Of a DNA stretch of 64,000 nucleotides, positions 8,226 through 16,862 are shown piece by piece. The notes beneath the pieces are model-generated. The model worked only from the letters and a program-made list of their open reading frames with translations. It did no database searches and was not told where the DNA came from. Position numbers and translations under genes: made by a program. The stretch's first letter is position 1; the number at the start of each line of letters is the position of its first letter. Origin of the DNA: Sorangium cellulosum (lineage in GTDB: Bacteria; Myxococcota_A; Polyangia; Polyangiales; Polyangiaceae); NCBI RefSeq assembly GCF_004135735.1, contig NZ_CP012670.1, forward strand, positions 5,968,501 to 6,032,500, given 5' to 3'.

Positions 8226-9374
8226 CTAGGCCCGCCGCCTCGCCGTGGACCGCTCGCGGCTGGCCTCCAGGCCGTGGCCCAGGCTGCGCAGGACGAGCAA
8301 GCCGTCGGTGAGGTCGGTGTGCACCAGCGCGCGGGCGACCTCCGGCCGGACCCCCGTGAGGATCGGCCGGGCGCCGAGCAGCGTGATCGCGCGCGAGAGC
8401 CGCTCCAGGGCGGCGGCGCCGTCGGGGTCGAGCGCGTCCGCGCCGGTGACGTCGAGCACCACGTGCGACGCCCGCCGCGCGACGATGGCGGGCAGGAGCC
8501 GCTCGCCGAGCTCGTCGCCGCGCTCCGCGTCGAGGCGCCCGATGAGCGGTACGGCGAGCGTGCCGCAGCCGACATCGAGGATCGGCGCGGAGAGCGTCAG
8601 GATCTGCTGCCGCTGCTCCTCCACCAGGGCGAGCGAGCGGTTCAGCTCCTCGATGAGCCGGCCCTGCTCCTCGACCTGCCCCTCGGCGCGCCGCTGGGCC
8701 GAGACGTCGAGCTGCTGCACGAGCACCGCGGGCACGCCCGTGACCGGGTCGGTCGTGCGACGCGCCTCCACCTGGTGCCAGCGCTCGCCGCCCGTCGTGT
8801 GGACCCGGACCTCCCCCGTCCAGGGCTCCTCGGCCGCGATCACCCCGCGGATCGCGGCGCCCACGGCCTCGTCCGGGAACGCCGCGTCGATCCGGGGCGC
8901 GTCGCCGAGCGCGCGCAGGGCCGCCGGGTTGTGGAAGAGCACCGTCCCCTCCCCGTCGACGAGGCTGACCAGGACCGACGAGTGGCGGACCGCCTCCACG
9001 CCGCGCACCATGGACGCGTCGACGCCGGGCTGCCGCGGGAGCGCCTGGAACAGGATGGCGAGCCGCCCATCGTCGAGGCGGATCCCCTGGCCGTCGAGCG
9101 TCACGGTGACGGGCGCCCCGCGCGGATAGAGCGTCCAGTCCTCCACGACCGTGCCGCCCTCCGCGACCACGCGCAGGTAGCCGTCGAGCCGCGCCCGGGT
9201 GGCCCCGGAGATGTCCGAGAGATCGCGCGAGAGCAGCTCATCGCGATCCGACGCGCGCCAGAACTCCATCGCCTTCGCGTTGGCCCACCGGAACCGGTAC
9301 GCGTCATGGTCGTAGACCCAGGTCGGCAGGATGGACAGCTCGAGGGCCGCGAAACGCTGGTCGAGGGACATCAT
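8226..9374 (-). CDS. PAS-PAS-STAS RsbR-like signalling protein
   Basis: 382 residues. A first PAS-like region (~1-125: LSILPTWVYDHDAYRFRWANAKAMEFW) is followed by a second PAS (~135-245: SSVLVSLVDGEGTVLFHNPAALRALG), a coiled-coil linker (~245-285) and a C-terminal STAS domain with LSAPILDVGCGTLAVPLIGRLD. As in the protein at 4677-5732, the usual phosphothreonine position in STAS is not Thr (ALDPDGAAAL). PAS domains suggest a small-molecule, redox or light input. I start at ATG 9374: the 21 codons above it (to 9437) have A/T-rich third positions unlike the gene and overlap an AT-rich promoter-like stretch. Confidence 0.85.
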   Translation of the reverse strand: MMSLDQRFAALELSILPTWVYDHDAYRFRWANAKAMEFWRASDRDELLSRDLSDISGATRARLDGYLRVVAEGGTVVEDWTLYPRGAPVTVTLDGQGIRLDDGRLAILFQALPRQPGVDASMVRGVEAVRHSSVLVSLVDGEGTVLFHNPAALRALGDAPRIDAAFPDEAVGAAIRGVIAAEEPWTGEVRVHTTGGERWHQVEARRTTDPVTGVPAVLVQQLDVSAQRRAEGQVEEQGRLIEELNRSLALVEEQRQQILTLSAPILDVGCGTLAVPLIGRLDAERGDELGERLLPAIVARRASHVVLDVTGADALDPDGAAALERLSRAITLLGARPILTGVRPEVARALVHTDLTDGLLVLRSLGHGLEASRERSTARRRA

Positions 9375-9419
9375 GTCGTGGCGGTGTCTCATACGACGGT
9401 ACAGACCGTCCCGCACGCA

Positions 9420-9460
9420 TTGATATCTGACGCCCATGACGAAATTTTAACGAATCGTGA
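9420..9460 (-). promoter_or_regulatory. AT-rich promoter candidate of the PAS-STAS gene
   Basis: A short AT-rich island (AATTTTAACGAATCG around 9442-9456) stands out in GC-rich surroundings just upstream of the PAS-STAS gene. On the minus strand it reads TTAAAAT, a plausible -10 element. I could not identify a convincing -35 box. Confidence 0.3.
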
Positions 9461-9575
9461 CGCGCCTCGGGCCCCGGAGAGGCGTCCCGCAAACACCACT
9501 GCTCGAAAATTCCAACGACACAGCCGGTCTTCTGGACAGGGGCGCTGCCCGTGGACAGACCCTCTCTTCACCGGC

Positions 9576-10196
9576 TCATCGCGTGATGGCCCATAAGAGA
9601 TCGCGCAGCTCCTGCACGGCAGTGCGCCGGGCCTCCCAGGTCGAGGCGGTGACAACGAAGCTCGCCCGCTTCGCGGTATCCCTCTCGATCTCCGCTTGCC
9701 GGCGCGCGCGCGCCTCTTCCTCGAGCTGCTCCTGCCGCGCCCGCGCGGTGCCGCCGGACGCGGCGAACGAGAGGAGCTCGGGGAGCTCGCCGCGATCGAA
9801 CCAGGTGCCGTGCTCCCTGCAGATGTCGACGATGACGCCGCTCTTGCCGGCGAAGTTCTTGCGGTTCATCACGTCGCCGCAGATCGGGCAGCGGACATAG
9901 CGCACGCGGACGTCGACGCGCTGGCGCGGCGGGGGCCTCGGGGCGCTCGCGCCATAGGACTCCCGGTGCGAGAGGAGGTCCCGCAGGAGCGCGTGCTCGA
10001 CGAGCTGGCCGCCGCATCGACGGCAGTCGCGCAGCAGGCCGGCCGGGGCGCGGAACACGGCGAACGGCTCGTCGCAGTCCAGACAGCGGCGCGTGTCGGG
10101 CTCCGCGATCGGCTCCAGACCGAGCTCGTGCCCGCAGCCGGCGCAGCGCTCCGCATCGGGCGCGTTCGCGAGGTAGCAGCCGCCGCAGCGCAGCAT
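9576..10196 (-). CDS. Zinc-ribbon (zf-TFIIB type) protein
   Basis: 206 residues with several treble-clef or ribbon CxxC knuckles: CGGC...CAGC in the first 25 residues, CLDC...CRRC at ~40-65, and a C-terminal zf-TFIIB-like unit (CPICGDVMNRKNF...GVIVDICREHGTWFDRGEL). A charged helical tail (QEQLEEEARARRQAEIERD) follows. This family is predicted to bind zinc and its function is unknown. The start ATG 10196 overlaps the stop of the upstream gene as TGATG, so the two are translationally coupled. Confidence 0.8.
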   Translation of the reverse strand: MLRCGGCYLANAPDAERCAGCGHELGLEPIAEPDTRRCLDCDEPFAVFRAPAGLLRDCRRCGGQLVEHALLRDLLSHRESYGASAPRPPPRQRVDVRVRYVRCPICGDVMNRKNFAGKSGVIVDICREHGTWFDRGELPELLSFAASGGTARARQEQLEEEARARRQAEIERDTAKRASFVVTASTWEARRTAVQELRDLLWAITR

Positions 10197-10678
10197 CAAC
10201 GTCCTTTGGCCGTGCGCGCCGGCGGGCGCGTGCTCCGGGCAGGCCCGCCCGGCAGCAGGCTGATGCGGCTCGCCCGCGCTCCGAGCACCTCGGCGAGGAA
10301 CGCCATGGCGGCGTCCTCGTCATGAAAGATGACGACATTGTCGCTGTGCGTCTCGCGCACGAGCCGCTTCACCTGCAAGGCGCCGACCGCGGTCCGCACC
10401 ACGAGGGCGACGGCGGCGAAGTCCTGGACGAGCATGCCGCGGATGCGCTGCGTCGCCGCCTCGAACGCCGGGTCGTTGTTCATGGGGACCTGGCGGAGGT
10501 CGACCAGGTGGCCGAGGCGCCCGCGGACGAGCGACTCGTAGATCTGGAGCGCCTCGGTGTGGACGCGGATGAACTCGTCGGGCGATGGGAGCGCGATCTC
10601 CGAACGCGTGGTCCGGACGAGCGAGCGGTCCGGATCGGCGGTCACCGTCAGGTACTCGTTCTGAAGCAGGACCGTCAT
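10196..10678 (-). CDS. Small STAS/SpoIIAA-like protein of unknown function
   Basis: 160 residues. The body (NEYLTVTADPDRSLVRTTRSE..., then GHLVDLRQVPMNNDPAFEAA, VALVVRTAVGALQVKRL, VVIFHDEDAAMAFLAE) follows the beta-alpha pattern of SpoIIAA-like/STAS proteins seen in many myxobacterial short proteins. A basic, proline-rich tail follows. No enzyme motif is visible. It is the first gene of a coupled pair with the zinc-ribbon protein (TGATG overlap), suggesting a shared task. Confidence 0.65.
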   Translation of the reverse strand: MTVLLQNEYLTVTADPDRSLVRTTRSEIALPSPDEFIRVHTEALQIYESLVRGRLGHLVDLRQVPMNNDPAFEAATQRIRGMLVQDFAAVALVVRTAVGALQVKRLVRETHSDNVVIFHDEDAAMAFLAEVLGARASRISLLPGGPARSTRPPARTAKGR

Positions 10679-10871
10679 CCCAAGACAGGATAGCGACCCG
10701 CCGGCGGGACTGCACAGAAAAGCTGGCAGGCGCGGGGGGCTTCATGCCGGGCTTTCGCCCACACGGAACGACCCGAGCGCCGCGCTCGATCACCAGGAAG
10801 AAACGCCATGATCACGGGGGCGTGGGTTCCCGTTGCCCGGCTGCGGTACGCGGTGACCAGACGACCACACC

Positions 10872-11061
10872 GTGGTCAAGCGGAAGCGCTTCGAGACGCA
10901 TCGCCACCGCAACGTGGAGCCATGCGAGCTCATCTTCAGCGACCGCCGCAGCGTCCTGCTCAGCGCGAACGGAGCCGGAAAGACGACGCTCCGCTCACCT
11001 CTCCAAGGTCCTCAGGACGAACCTGGCGGACCCGGGGGATCCCTCCCCGATTGAGATCTAG
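10872..11061 (+). pseudogene. Remnant of an AAA/OLD-type ATPase gene
   Basis: The frame from GTG 10872 reads MVKRKRFETHRHRNVEPCEL, then IFSDRRSVLLSANGAGKTTL. This is the start of an AAA_15/AAA_23-type ATPase with its Walker A motif. Directly after, a different frame supplies LSKVLRTNLADPGDPSPIEI, a natural continuation of such proteins, and ends at TAG 11059-11061. The gene is therefore frameshifted, internally deleted and truncated to about 60 residues. No partner gene remains. Confidence 0.6.
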
Positions 11062-11385
11062 ATCACAATCCCACGGGACTCGCTACAAACACCTGCCGGT
11101 CCGATGAGTCGCTCGACACATTTCGTGCGCCCACGGCGAGACAAGACGACATCGCGCCTCGAGGATCTGCGACCACAAATCCCACTCACTCGATCAGCAG
11201 ACGCACCGCTCCGCGAGACACGCTCCTTTGTTGCCGATGGAGGAATAGCATCCAATCCAATAACCAATGCATCACGAGACACTCGGTTTACCTGAAGACG
11301 GAGACACGACCGACCACTCATCAGGCCACGAGCAGCTCCAGCTCCTTTCGCACACAGCGAGCCTGCTCGGCTCACGGCCCACGGC
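11062..11385. other. Intergenic region of lower GC, no gene
   Basis: About 320 bases with noticeably lower GC than the neighbours and no recognisable coding sequence. It lies between the ATPase remnant and the 3' end of the efflux operon. Transferred or decaying DNA is a reasonable inference. Confidence 0.4.
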
Positions 11386-12588
11386 TCACTCGAACCGCAG
11401 CGCCTCCACCGGATCGAGCCGCGCGGCGCGCCGCGCCGGCCCCACGCCGAACGTGATCCCGATGAGGACCGACACGCCGAGCGCCAGCCCGATGGCGTAC
11501 GGCGGCACGATGGTCGCCCACTGCCCGAACCGCGACAGCAGGATCGCCGCCGCGTAGCCGAGGCCGACGCCGGCCACCCCGCCCGCCAGCGACACGACCA
11601 CGGCCTCGACCAGGAACTGCCGCAGGATGTCCCGCCGGCGCGCCCCGACCGCCATGCGCACCCCGATCTCCCGCGTCCGCTCCCGGACCGAGACCAGCAT
11701 GATGTTCATGATCCCGATGCCGCCCACGATCAGCGACACCGCCGCCACGCTGCCGAGCAGCGTCGTGAACGTGCCCGTGATCTGGCCCATCGTCGCCAGC
11801 ATCTCGGCCTGCGACCGCACGTCGAAATCGTCCTCCTGGTCCGCGCGCAGCCGGTGGCGCAGGCGGAGGAGCTGCGTGAGCCGCGCGATCACCTGGTCCG
11901 CCTGGTCCTCCCGCTCGAGCTGCAGCGAGATGGTCGAGAGGAAATCCTGCCCGAACAGGGACGACTGGTGCGTCGACAGCGGCACGAACACGCCGTCGTC
12001 CGGCGAGCCCATGCCCGACCCCTTCTCCGCGAGCACCCCGACCACGCGGAACGCGCTCCCGTTGATCTGGAGGCGCGTGCCGAGCGGCGACATCCCCGGG
12101 TAGAGCTGCCTCGCGACGTTCGCGCCGATCAGCGCCACGCGCGCGCGCTGCTGCTCGTCGAGATCGCTGAACGACACCCCGCTCGCCACCGAGATCGAGC
12201 GGACCTCCAGGTACGCCGGCGTGATGCCGGTCACCGACGCGTTCAGGTTGCTCGCCATGTACCTCAGCTGCGCGCTGCCGCTCGCCTCGGGCGCCACCGC
12301 GGCCACGCCCAGGAGCGCCTCGAGCGCCTCCGCGTCCTTCCGCGTCAGCGTCCGGACCGAGCCGGAGCGGACCCCGCCCGCGGACGCGAACGACGGGCGG
12401 ACCATGAGCAGGTTCGCGCCGAGCGACCGGATCCGCCCCTCGACGCTGCTGCGCGCGCCCTCCCCGATGCCGAGCACGGCGACGACCGCGGCCGTCCCGA
12501 TGATCATGCCGAGCATCGTGAGCAGCGTCCGCAGCCGGTTGCTCGCGAGCGAGCGCCACGCGCTCCTGGCCGTCTCCCGGATCAGCAC
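11386..12588 (-). CDS. MacB-type ABC transporter permease
   Basis: 400 residues. The N-terminal membrane helix (LASNRLRTLLTMLGMIIGTAAV) precedes a large periplasmic MacB-PCD-like domain (~50-270). Three C-terminal helices follow in a FtsX-type domain (GSVAAVSLIVGGIGIMNIML, VSLAGGVAGVGLGYAAAIL, ALGVSVLIGITFGVGPARRAA), ending in the typical LDPVEALRFE. GTG 12588 is the start; it overlaps the 3' end of the ATPase gene by 7 bp. This is the last gene of tolC-macA-like-ATPase-permease. It transmits ATP-driven conformational change to expel substrate through the TolC duct. Confidence 0.92.
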   Translation of the reverse strand: MLIRETARSAWRSLASNRLRTLLTMLGMIIGTAAVVAVLGIGEGARSSVEGRIRSLGANLLMVRPSFASAGGVRSGSVRTLTRKDAEALEALLGVAAVAPEASGSAQLRYMASNLNASVTGITPAYLEVRSISVASGVSFSDLDEQQRARVALIGANVARQLYPGMSPLGTRLQINGSAFRVVGVLAEKGSGMGSPDDGVFVPLSTHQSSLFGQDFLSTISLQLEREDQADQVIARLTQLLRLRHRLRADQEDDFDVRSQAEMLATMGQITGTFTTLLGSVAAVSLIVGGIGIMNIMLVSVRERTREIGVRMAVGARRRDILRQFLVEAVVVSLAGGVAGVGLGYAAAILLSRFGQWATIVPPYAIGLALGVSVLIGITFGVGPARRAARLDPVEALRFE

Positions 12589-13313
12589 GCCGCCTCCATC
12601 TCGCTCGCGTGGAACGCCGCCACCACCGCGCCCGCCGGGCCGTCGGCCACGATGCGGCCGTCCTTCATGTGGATCGCGCGCGAGAGCGACCGCGCGACGC
12701 CCAGGTCGTGGGTCACCATGACGAGCGTCGTCCCGTCCGCGTTCAGCGACAGGAGCAGCTCCAGCACGTCGCGCCCGGTGCGGCTGTCGAGCGCGCCCGT
12801 CGGCTCGTCGCACAGCAGGATCGACGGCCGCGTGACGATCGCCCGCGCGATCGCCACGCGTTGCCGCTGCCCGCCGGACAGCTCGGCCGGCAGGTGCCGC
12901 TCGCGCGCGGCGAGCCCGACGCGGGCCAGCGCGCGCTGCGCGAGCGCGCGGCTGTCCTTCACCGCCCCGTAGAGCAGCGGCAGCTCCACGTTCTCCACCG
13001 CCGTCATCCGCGGCAGCAGGTTGAAGCTCTGGAACACGAACCCGATGTGGCGGTTGCGCAGCCCGGCCAGCTCGTCGTCGTCGAGCTCCGCCATGTCGCG
13101 CCCCCCCAGCCGGTACGTGCCCTCCGTCGGCCGATCCAGGCACCCGAGGATGTTCAGCAGGCTCGACTTCCCGCACCCGGACGGCCCGATGATCGCGACG
13201 GACTCGCCGCGGCGCACGTCGAAGCTGATGCGATCGACGGCCCGGACCGCGAGGTCCTCGCGATCGGCGTGGTAGACTTTGGAGAGGCCCTCGACCTTTA
13301 CGGGGATATCCAT
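12582..13313 (-). CDS. MacB/LolD-type ABC transporter ATPase
   Basis: 243 residues, full length for the family. Walker A is GPSGCGKSS (~43-51), followed by the Q-loop FVFQSFNLLPRMTAVENVELPL, the signature LSGGQRQRVAIARA, Walker B ILLCDEPTGALD and the H-loop MVTHD. It energises the permease encoded next, whose start it overlaps, and lies 1 bp after the adaptor gene. The split ATPase plus permease arrangement matches ABC-type MacAB-like exporters of antibiotics, peptides or lipopeptides; the substrate is unknown. Confidence 0.95.
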   Translation of the reverse strand: MDIPVKVEGLSKVYHADREDLAVRAVDRISFDVRRGESVAIIGPSGCGKSSLLNILGCLDRPTEGTYRLGGRDMAELDDDELAGLRNRHIGFVFQSFNLLPRMTAVENVELPLLYGAVKDSRALAQRALARVGLAARERHLPAELSGGQRQRVAIARAIVTRPSILLCDEPTGALDSRTGRDVLELLLSLNADGTTLVMVTHDLGVARSLSRAIHMKDGRIVADGPAGAVVAAFHASEMEAAC

Positions 13314-13314
13314 C

Positions 13315-14550
13315 TCACCGCCCTCCCCGGGGGGCGCCCATGCGCATGCCGCGCATCGGGTTCTGCCCGCCCCGCGGCTGCCCAGGCGGGCCCGGCTCGG
13401 TCGCCATGGGCGCGCTCGCGAGGACGTCGTCGCCCTCGCTGAGCCCCTCGAGCACGACCATGTGCGTCCCGTCCGTCGCCCCGGTCCGGATCGTCCGCTC
13501 CTCGCCGCTCTCCAGCCGCACGAACCGCCGCTTGCCCTGGGATTGCACGGCCAGCAGCGGCACGAGGAGCACGTCCTTCTGCTCGGCGGTCACGATCTCG
13601 ACGTCCGCGCTCATCCCCGAGCGCAGCAGCGACGCGTCCTTGTCCTTGACGACGATCTCGACGTCGAAGGTGACCACGCTCGACGCCTCCTTGCCGAGGG
13701 GGCTCACCCGGTCGACCACGCCCTGGAACACCCGGTCCCCGTACGCGTCCACGCGGATCTCGACCCGCTGCCCCGGGGCGACGCGGCCGATCTGCGCCTC
13801 GTCGATCGCGCCGATGATGCGCAGGTTCGACAGGTCGGCGAGCGTCATCACGGCGCTCCCGCCGCTCACGTTGGTGAGCGCCGACGAGACGAGCGTGCCC
13901 TTCTCCACCGCCACGTCGAGCACCGTGCCGGCGATCGGCGCGTAGATCTGCATCTCCTTCAGGCGGGTCTCGGCGTCCTGCACGGCGAACTCGGCCACCT
14001 TGAGCTGCGCCTGCGCCGCGCTGAGCTGCGCCCGCCGGAGCGTCAGGTTCGCGGCCGCGACGCTCGTCGTGTGCGCCGCCGTGCGGGCCGCGTCGGTCGA
14101 GCCCAGGCCGAGCTCGGCGCTCCGCTCGGCGACCTCCTGGCTCACCTCGTTGTTCTTGCGCTCGAGCTCGGCCGCCTTGAGCGACGCCTGCGCCGCGGCG
14201 AGATCGGCCCTCACCCGGTCGCGCGTCACGCGCGCCTCGGCGAGGGCGCGCTCGGCGTCCGTCGGATCGAGGCGGACCAGGAGCTGCCCGGCCTCGACCG
14301 TGTCGCCCTCCTGCACGAGCACCTCGATGACCTGGCCCGAGGCGCGCGACTTCACCTCGACCTGCACGTCGGGCTCGATCTTCCCGGACGCGGCGGCGGT
14401 CTCGGTCAGGCTCCCGCGCCGGATCTCGACCGTGGGGCCGGCCGGCGCCTTCGAGGGCTCCCGGTACCAGGCGTACCCGCCGATCGCGAACGTCGCGACG
14501 ATCGCCGCGGCCACCGCGGCCATCACCTGGCGTTTCCTGTTCCTGTTCAT
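13315..14550 (-). CDS. HlyD/MacA-type periplasmic adaptor protein
   Basis: 411 residues. An N-terminal membrane anchor (VMAAVAAAIVATFAIGGYAW) is followed by a lipoyl half-motif (GKIEPDVQVEVKSRASGQVIEVLVQEGDTVEAGQ split around a long hairpin). The alpha-helical hairpin spans ~105-200 and is rich in Ala, Glu and Gln. The second lipoyl half is APIAGTVLDVAVEKGTLV, then beta-barrel and membrane-proximal domains. A Gly/Pro/Met-rich tail ends the protein. It bridges the inner-membrane permease to TolC. The start ATG overlaps the TolC stop (ATGA), showing coupling. Confidence 0.93.
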   Translation of the reverse strand: MNRNRKRQVMAAVAAAIVATFAIGGYAWYREPSKAPAGPTVEIRRGSLTETAAASGKIEPDVQVEVKSRASGQVIEVLVQEGDTVEAGQLLVRLDPTDAERALAEARVTRDRVRADLAAAQASLKAAELERKNNEVSQEVAERSAELGLGSTDAARTAAHTTSVAAANLTLRRAQLSAAQAQLKVAEFAVQDAETRLKEMQIYAPIAGTVLDVAVEKGTLVSSALTNVSGGSAVMTLADLSNLRIIGAIDEAQIGRVAPGQRVEIRVDAYGDRVFQGVVDRVSPLGKEASSVVTFDVEIVVKDKDASLLRSGMSADVEIVTAEQKDVLLVPLLAVQSQGKRRFVRLESGEERTIRTGATDGTHMVVLEGLSEGDDVLASAPMATEPGPPGQPRGGQNPMRGMRMGAPRGGR

Positions 14551-16034
14551 GACGACCTCCTGGGGAGCACCGAAGCGAAGCGCTCGAGGAGCGCGCCCGC
14601 GGCGTGCTCGAGCTGGAAGCGCGACGTGAGCTCTGACACCGCCGCCCGCAGTTTACGCAGCTCCGCCTCGCGGAGCGTCTGTTCCGCCTTCACCACATCC
14701 GCCGACGTCGACGTCCCGAGCAGGAGCCGTTGCCGCTCGGCCTCGGCCAGCTCGCCGGCCATGCGCGCCGTCTCCGACGCCAGCGCGACCTGGTCGGCGG
14801 ACGCGTCGAGGCTCACCCGGAGCGCGCTGATCTGGGCCGTGATCGCGTCGAGGCGCGCCCTGTAGCGGGCCTCGGCGGCCGCGAGCTGCGCGCGCGCGCG
14901 CGCCGCGTCGGCGGCCGCGCGCCCCCCGCCGAACGGCAGCTCCAGATCGAGGCCGCCCAGCACGCTGAACGCGGGCTGCATGCCGGGGAGCGAGCGCCCC
15001 GTCAGCAGATCGTTCCCCCACTCCGTGCCCGCGGAGGCGGTGGCGAACACGTCGAGGCGGACCTGGTCGGCGTCCTCCGCCGCGCCCACCCGCGCGCGCA
15101 GCGCGTCGAGATCGGCGCGCATCGCGGCGAGCTCCTGGGAACGCTCGGCCGCCGCGCGCGCGAGCGCGGCGGCCGGGGGCGCGGGCCCGAGGGACGGCGG
15201 CGCGCCGGTCGCGCGCAGCGAGGCGGCGCGCACCGGGTCCATGCCGAGCGCGCGCCCGAGCTCGATCGCCCGCTCCGTGCGCGCCGCGCGGGCCTGCGAC
15301 AGCGCGTCCGCGATCGACGCGGCCGCGGTCGAGAACTGGAGGACGTCGACCCGCGTGCCGGTGCCGAGGGTCTCGGCGCGCGCCCTCGCGTCGTTCACCT
15401 GCCGCTCGGCGGCCGCGAGCGCCTGCTCCTGCACCGCGACGGCCTGCTCCGCGTACCAGAGCTCCCAGTACGCCTGGAGCACCTCCAGCGCGATCTGACT
15501 CGCCGCGAGGTCGCGCTCCCGCTCCGCGGCGACCGCCTGTGCTTGCGCCTGCGCGGCGGGCGCGAGCACGGCGTCGGCGCCGGCCCCGCGGAGGAGCGGC
15601 TGCCGCGCGGAGACGTACGCCCTCGCGCCGTAGGCCGGCCCGAGGGTCCGGTCCTCCGCGAGGTTCCACCTGGAGTCCGCCGACGTGCCCACCTCCAGGG
15701 CGGTGCCGACGTCGGTCGTGTACCGCAGCGCCACGCTCGACTCCACGGACGCGCTGCCCGCGCGCGGGGTCTGGGCGTCGAGGGTCTTCGCGTACTGCCC
15801 CGTCACCGAGGCCGCGAGCGCGGGCCTCCTCGCGCCCTCCTCGGCGGCGACGGCCTGCCGCGCGGCCGTGGCGTCGAGCAGGGCCGCGCGCAGCGACGGG
15901 TTCTGGGAGGCCGCGCGGCCAACGGCCTCCTCCGCGGAGAGCGTCTCGGCGCGCGCCGCGCTGCTCAGCGAGCACGCGGCGATGAGCGCCAGGGACGCCA
16001 GCCACGGCAGGGGAACGGAGCGAGTGAGCGTCAT
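14547..16034 (-). CDS. TolC-family outer-membrane efflux protein
   Basis: 495 residues from ATG 16034, where a good signal peptide begins (MTLTRSVPLPWLASLALIAA...SSAARA). An in-frame ATG at 16079 would add 15 residues before the signal sequence and abut the operator-like repeats, so I consider it less likely. Two repeated OEP domains are visible as long Ala-rich helices with conserved Asn-Pro (AASQNPSLRAA) and the LLLGTSTSADVVKAEQTL turn. It forms the outer-membrane/periplasmic exit duct of the efflux system and heads the four-gene operon. Confidence 0.92.
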   Translation of the reverse strand: MTLTRSVPLPWLASLALIAACSLSSAARAETLSAEEAVGRAASQNPSLRAALLDATAARQAVAAEEGARRPALAASVTGQYAKTLDAQTPRAGSASVESSVALRYTTDVGTALEVGTSADSRWNLAEDRTLGPAYGARAYVSARQPLLRGAGADAVLAPAAQAQAQAVAAERERDLAASQIALEVLQAYWELWYAEQAVAVQEQALAAAERQVNDARARAETLGTGTRVDVLQFSTAAASIADALSQARAARTERAIELGRALGMDPVRAASLRATGAPPSLGPAPPAAALARAAAERSQELAAMRADLDALRARVGAAEDADQVRLDVFATASAGTEWGNDLLTGRSLPGMQPAFSVLGGLDLELPFGGGRAAADAARARAQLAAAEARYRARLDAITAQISALRVSLDASADQVALASETARMAGELAEAERQRLLLGTSTSADVVKAEQTLREAELRKLRAAVSELTSRFQLEHAAGALLERFASVLPRRSS

Positions 16035-16079
16035 GAGCCCGAGGCTAGGGAGGCGCGTCTCAAGAGGTGTCCGGTTCAT

Positions 16080-16118
16080 GTAAGGATTCGTAAAGGACGC
16101 TTTGACCAGGCCTTACAC
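16080..16118. promoter_or_regulatory. Direct-repeat operator candidate between the efflux operon and the two-component genes
   Basis: GTAAGGA at 16080 and GTAAAGGA at 16090 are spaced one helical turn apart, the pattern expected for OmpR/PhoB-family response regulators. An inverted CCTTACAC follows at 16111-16118. The sites lie between the divergent tolC and response-regulator starts, so they could serve both operons. Binding by the neighbouring regulator is inferred. Confidence 0.5.
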
Positions 16119-16151
16119 GGCGCCGCGCGCGGCCGCGCTACAGTCCCCGGC

Positions 16152-16862
16152 ATGGCGGATCCCGCTCAGATCCTGGTCATCGACGACGACGCCGAGCTGT
16201 GCGAGCTCCTGGCCGAGCTCCTCGGTCAGGAGGGGTACGCCGTCGAGAGCGCGCGCGACGCGGCCACAGGCCTCGCGCGCGCGCAGGAGCGAGCGTTCAC
16301 GCTCGTGGTGCTCGACGTGATGCTCCCGGGGATGAACGGGTTCGAGGTGCTCACGCGGCTCCGGCAGAGCTCCCGGGTGCCGGTGCTCATGCTGACCGCG
16401 CGCGGGGAGGACGTCGACCGCATCGTCGGCCTGGAGATGGGGGCCGACGACTACCTGCCGAAGCCGTTCAACCCGCGCGAGCTCGTGGCCCGCGTGCGCG
16501 CGCTCCACCGGCGCGCGATGGCGACGGCGGCGCCGGGCCCGGCGGACGCGCAGAGCGTCCTGACGGTCGACGATCTCGAGCTCCTGCCCTCCGCGCGGCG
16601 CGTCCGCGTGCGCGGCGAGGACGTCCGGCTCACCACGGCCGAGTACGACCTGCTCGAGGTGCTGGTCCGGCAGGCGGGGGCGGTCGTGTCGCGCGAGGAG
16701 CTCGCGCGGCGCGTGCTCGGCCGGCGGCTCGCGGCGTACGACCGCGGCATCGACATGCACGTCTCGAACCTCCGCAAGAAGCTCGGGCCCGGCCCGAGCG
16801 GCGGCGAGCGCATCAAGACGGTCCGCAACGCGGGCTACATCCTCGCGCGGGAGCGCCCGTGA
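16152..16862 (+). CDS. OmpR/CpxR-type response regulator
   Basis: 236 residues. The receiver domain carries the acidic pair DD at 11-12, phosphoacceptor Asp55 (VVLDVMLPG), Thr in MLTARGED and Lys in LPKPFNPREL. A winged-helix DNA-binding domain fills ~135-236 (LTTAEYDLLEVLV, HVSNLRKKLG, IKTVRNAGYIL). ATG 16152 gives the standard start (MADPAQILVIDDD). The stop overlaps the kinase start as GTGA. It likely controls the divergent efflux operon. Confidence 0.95.
   Translation: MADPAQILVIDDDAELCELLAELLGQEGYAVESARDAATGLARAQERAFTLVVLDVMLPGMNGFEVLTRLRQSSRVPVLMLTARGEDVDRIVGLEMGADDYLPKPFNPRELVARVRALHRRAMATAAPGPADAQSVLTVDDLELLPSARRVRVRGEDVRLTTAEYDLLEVLVRQAGAVVSREELARRVLGRRLAAYDRGIDMHVSNLRKKLGPGPSGGERIKTVRNAGYILARERP

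Noticed and set aside
11104..11295. A 63-codon frame on the plus strand
   Set aside because: No ribosome-binding site, no family feature and no coding bias in a lower-GC patch.
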